In this document: piece after piece, positions 61,569 through 64,000 of the stretch
Layout: each line of letters begins with the position of its first letter
Position numbering within the stretch: the stretch's first letter is position 1
Assembly: GCF_020829445.1 (NCBI RefSeq)
Contig: NZ_JAIVFV010000018.1
Coordinates: forward strand, 1 to 64,000
Reading direction: 5' to 3'
From: Nostoc sp. CHAB 5836
GTDB lineage: Bacteria > Cyanobacteriota > Cyanobacteriia > Cyanobacteriales > Nostocaceae
Length of the DNA: 64,000 bases
Translations under genes and position numbers: made by a program
The notes under the pieces: model-generated
What the model was told of the DNA's origin: nothing
Databases searched by the model: none
What the model saw: the letters and a program-made list of their open reading frames with translations, nothing else

Positions 61569-62246
61569 TCAAACCAACCCAGAACGCAATGCGACAACTG
61601 CTGCTTGCACGCGATCGTCCACTGCTAATTTATTCATAATCCCTCGGACGTGAGTTTTGATGGTGTTGGGACTGAGATAGAGTTTTTCGGCAATCTCTGG
61701 GTTACTCAACCCGTCTACCATGAGTTTCAACACTTCTAACTCACGCCCAGATAAGTTAGCATTGTTGTTGGTAGGTGCAGGCGGTTTGAGATTGTCAATC
61801 ACTCGCCGCGCAATTTGGGGATCGAGATAAGCTGCACCATCAACTGCGGCGGCGATCGCACTTAACAATCGTTCCACACTTGCACCTTTGATACAATATG
61901 CATCTGCACCGCTAGATAGTGCAGCAATAATTTCTGTCTCTGTTTGATGAGATGTCAGCATTACCACATGAGTTGCTGGTAGCGCCGCCTTAATTTGTTG
62001 TGTCGCCGCAATACCGTCCAATCGCGGTAACCCAATATCCATAACTACCAAATCTGGTTTCAGTTGCAGTGCGGCTTGGACTCCCAAATAACCATCTTCT
62101 GCTTGTCCAACAATTTCTAACTGAGGATGAGCCATTAACGATTGCTCTAATCCCAGTTGCATCATCGGATCATCTTCGACAATTAACACGCGCAATGGCA
62201 AAGCATTGGCGGGTAAATTTAAGGGATGGCGAGTATCTAAAGACAT
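61569..62246 (-). CDS. NarL/LuxR-type response regulator
   Basis: The start is the ATG at 62244-62246 (MSLDTRHPLNLP). The receiver has VLIVEDDPMMQ, phospho-Asp in LVVMDIGLPRLDG, VMLTSHQTE and the Lys in YCIKGAS. A linker leads to a LuxR helix-turn-helix with LSGRELEVLKLMVDGLSNPE and the recognition helix SPNTIKTHVRGIMNKL. It would bind DNA after phosphorylation by an unlinked kinase. It follows era with 2 bases between stop and start, so the two are one operon. Confidence 0.92.
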   Translation of the reverse strand: MSLDTRHPLNLPANALPLRVLIVEDDPMMQLGLEQSLMAHPQLEIVGQAEDGYLGVQAALQLKPDLVVMDIGLPRLDGIAATQQIKAALPATHVVMLTSHQTETEIIAALSSGADAYCIKGASVERLLSAIAAAVDGAAYLDPQIARRVIDNLKPPAPTNNNANLSGRELEVLKLMVDGLSNPEIAEKLYLSPNTIKTHVRGIMNKLAVDDRVQAAVVALRSGLV

Positions 62247-62248
62247 TT

Positions 62249-63223
62249 TTATTCTTCCACGCGATAGCCTAACTCTGCCAAACTGATACGCGACTGTCGC
62301 CATTTTGGTTGAACTTTCACAAACAATTCTAGGTAAACTTTACCAGCAATTAACTTTTGGATTTGTTCGCGGGCTTCACTACCAATTGCTTTGAGCATTG
62401 CTCCGCCTTTGCCTATGAGTATGCCTTTTTGGGAATCCCGTTCGACATTGATGGTAGCGAGTACACGGGTAATGCTGGGAGTTTCTTCTACTAAATCAAT
62501 GGCGATCGCTACTGAATGGGGTACTTCTTCACGAGTCAATAATAAAATTTGTTCTCGGATTAATTCACCCATAATAAAGCGTTCTGGCTGATCAGTTACC
62601 AAATCTGGGGGATAATATAATGGCCCAGTTTCTAAATGTTCAATTAATAATTGTTGAAGTTGCGGTAATCCGGCACTAGTCTGGGCAGAAAATTTCACCA
62701 TTTCCCATTCATGGGACTTGGCCATCTCGGCGTAACTATGATCTAGAAACTGAGAATCGATCGGTTGTTGGTCGATTTTGTTCATACCCATAATCACTGG
62801 TGTTTTGCTGCGACTGAGCAATTCAGCAATATAGCGATCGCCTGCTCCACAAGCCACCGCTCCATCTACTACAAATAGCACTACATCTACCGATTCAATG
62901 GCAATTTTGGCATTTTGCACCAATACTTCGCCCAATTGATGATGGGGCTTATGAATTCCTGGCGTATCTACAAATATTAACTGCGCCTCTGGTGTAGTCA
63001 ATATACCGCGCAAACGGTTACGTGTTGTTTGCGCTACTGGTGATGTAATGGCTATTTTTTGTCCTACCAATTGATTCATTAAAGTAGATTTACCGACATT
63101 AGGACGACCAACAATGCCGATGAAACCTGATTTGAATTCAGGAGGAGCTTGGGGGATTGTTACTTCTCCTGAAAAAGAGAAAGTGTAATTATCAATACTA
63201 GTCACCTTTGGCTCCACCCTCAT
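62249..63223 (-). CDS. era: GTPase Era
   Basis: Era is a ribosome-assembly GTPase that binds the 3' end of 16S rRNA. The G motifs are GRPNVGKSTLMNQL (G1), TTRNR (G2 region), VDTPGIHKP (G3) and GMNKID (G4). The C-terminal KH domain has LIGKGGAMLKAIGSEAREQI and ELFVKVQPKWRQS. At 324 residues it is slightly longer than usual because of a 30-residue N-terminal lead. An ATG at 63221-63223 is used as start. The upstream region is tandemly duplicated (63211-63439). Confidence 0.95.
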   Translation of the reverse strand: MRVEPKVTSIDNYTFSFSGEVTIPQAPPEFKSGFIGIVGRPNVGKSTLMNQLVGQKIAITSPVAQTTRNRLRGILTTPEAQLIFVDTPGIHKPHHQLGEVLVQNAKIAIESVDVVLFVVDGAVACGAGDRYIAELLSRSKTPVIMGMNKIDQQPIDSQFLDHSYAEMAKSHEWEMVKFSAQTSAGLPQLQQLLIEHLETGPLYYPPDLVTDQPERFIMGELIREQILLLTREEVPHSVAIAIDLVEETPSITRVLATINVERDSQKGILIGKGGAMLKAIGSEAREQIQKLIAGKVYLELFVKVQPKWRQSRISLAELGYRVEE

Positions 63224-63439
63224 ATTTTACAGCTGGGATAACTTGGTTTTTTCTTAGACACAAAACAAGCATAAAATTACCCTGGCATTTTTAGAGATTG
63301 CTTTTGCCGAGGTTTAATCTACTACTGGCTCTACACCTATATTTTACAGCTGAGATAATTTTATATTTGTTTTTAGATACAAAACAAACATAAAATTACT
63401 TTGGCATTGACAAGAAAGACTTTTACTTAAGTTTAATCT
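63211..63439. repeat. Imperfect tandem duplication spanning the era start and leader
   Basis: 63211-63320 and 63327-63439 share GGCTCyACmC, ATATTTTACAGCTGrGATAA, ACAAAACAArCATAAAATTA and a closing GTTTAATCT. The copy farther from era no longer has the ATG. No gene lies in the rest of 63224-63629. Confidence 0.75.
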
Positions 63440-63629
63440 GCATAGTGTGATTATGGCTGTAGTAAATTGTGCTGTGGATACTTACGGATGAGAGGTTTTG
63501 GGAATTCGTCAAGGGACTGCTAACCTAGATTGTAAATTGTCGCGTCTTCCAGACTAATTAGGGCGGTTATTCGCACCGGGAGTTTTTAGGATAATTTGTC
63601 AAAATAAAAGATAACTGGAGGTTGCAAAT

Positions 63630-63944
63630 ATGAAATTTTCAATTCAATCACTTTACGCTTGGTATCGCAATGTGCTTCGTAACCCCAAATACCGTTGGTG
63701 GGTAATTTTAGGAACGTTGGTATATTTGGTCAGCCCATTTGATATTCTCCCAGATTTTATACCTGTTGCGGGACAGATTGATGATGTTTTTCTTTTGACC
63801 CTGCTAGTTAGTGAGGTGTCTGGGCTAGTAATTGAAGGTTGGAAAGCTCGTAAGGGTGATGTGGGCGCTGAAGCAGCTAATACTACTGAGGGTTCTACCT
63901 CTACTGGAAGCACGATTGATGTTGATGCTGTTTCGGTTAAGTAG
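63630..63944 (+). CDS. YkvA-family (DUF1232) membrane protein
   Basis: This 104-residue protein has the DUF1232 core YLVSPFDILPDFIPVAGQID, with DVFLLTLLVSEVSGLVIEG following. It would carry one or two membrane-associated helices. A Ser/Thr-rich acidic tail ends the protein. The function is unknown. A GGAGG about 10 bases before the ATG supports the start. Confidence 0.9.
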   Translation: MKFSIQSLYAWYRNVLRNPKYRWWVILGTLVYLVSPFDILPDFIPVAGQIDDVFLLTLLVSEVSGLVIEGWKARKGDVGAEAANTTEGSTSTGSTIDVDAVSVK

Positions 63945-64000
63945 TTTCAGTAAAACCCTTGCTTTTGGAATCGGAGGTGGGGGATTTTTTTTTTAACGCA

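Overview
The window looks like chromosomal DNA of a filamentous, heterocyst-type cyanobacterium of the Nostoc/Anabaena group. The evidence is direct: psbA (photosystem II D1), light-dependent protochlorophyllide reductase, the cell-division gene ftn2/zipN, a phytochrome with its Rcp1-type response regulator, an xisHI pair, very many GCGATCGC (HIP1) octamers, and intergenic heptamer repeats of the ATGACCA/ATGACAA kind typical of these genomes.

Layout. 1-2.6 kb is a toxin-antitoxin-rich strip: intact hicBA, a chimeric kinase/HicB-like ORF, and a vapB with a 28-codon vapC remnant. 2.6-18.3 kb holds metabolic and housekeeping genes (cysteine desulfurase, PLD lipoprotein, dhaKL, ftn2, pdhA, aldose epimerase, tRNA-Lys, Lhr-like helicase, FHA protein). 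18.3-24.3 kb has an orphan IS605-like right end with an RNA-like pseudoknot, then a signalling cluster: REC-GAF-histidine kinase, Rcp1-like regulator and phytochrome kinase. Both kinases carry intergenic-type repeat DNA inserted in frame inside a domain. 25-34 kb holds an alpha/beta hydrolase, a DMT exporter, a di-haem peroxidase-like protein, an Eis-like acetyltransferase, an SMR transporter and a Uma2 nuclease. 34.3-40.5 kb is the most unusual accessory part: an LRR-ROCO GTPase, a DUF6883 protein and a DUF4926 protein in overlapping reading frames, where the first and last share a GKGDN..GD...G.K tail motif; then xisHI, an orphan LRR unit and a candidate RiPP precursor. 40.5-64 kb holds a FecCD permease with a 21-bp minisatellite upstream, DAHP synthase, a GH13 enzyme, a DUF4912 protein, two STAND-like ATPases, por, a PhoD-like phosphatase, malic enzyme, psbA, a LuxR-type regulator with era, and a YkvA protein.

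Intergenic space is dominated by small non-autonomous repeats. I separated at least six families by their termini. For two of them target-site duplications are visible (10 bp for the CAATAC family; 8 bp for a 139-bp element whose uninterrupted target sequence also exists 250 bp away). One element is nested inside another. Several sit at start or stop codons (vapB, FHA gene, the DUF4926 gene, the psbA 3' region).

The best candidate for an undescribed system is the ROCO / DUF6883 / DUF4926-GDK operon (34815-38355): a nucleotide-dependent sensor and a small membrane-anchored partner that share a short repeat motif, in the manner of known paired signalling-motif systems. This is an inference from sequence. 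All domain calls come from reading the sequence; no searches or structure predictions were run.
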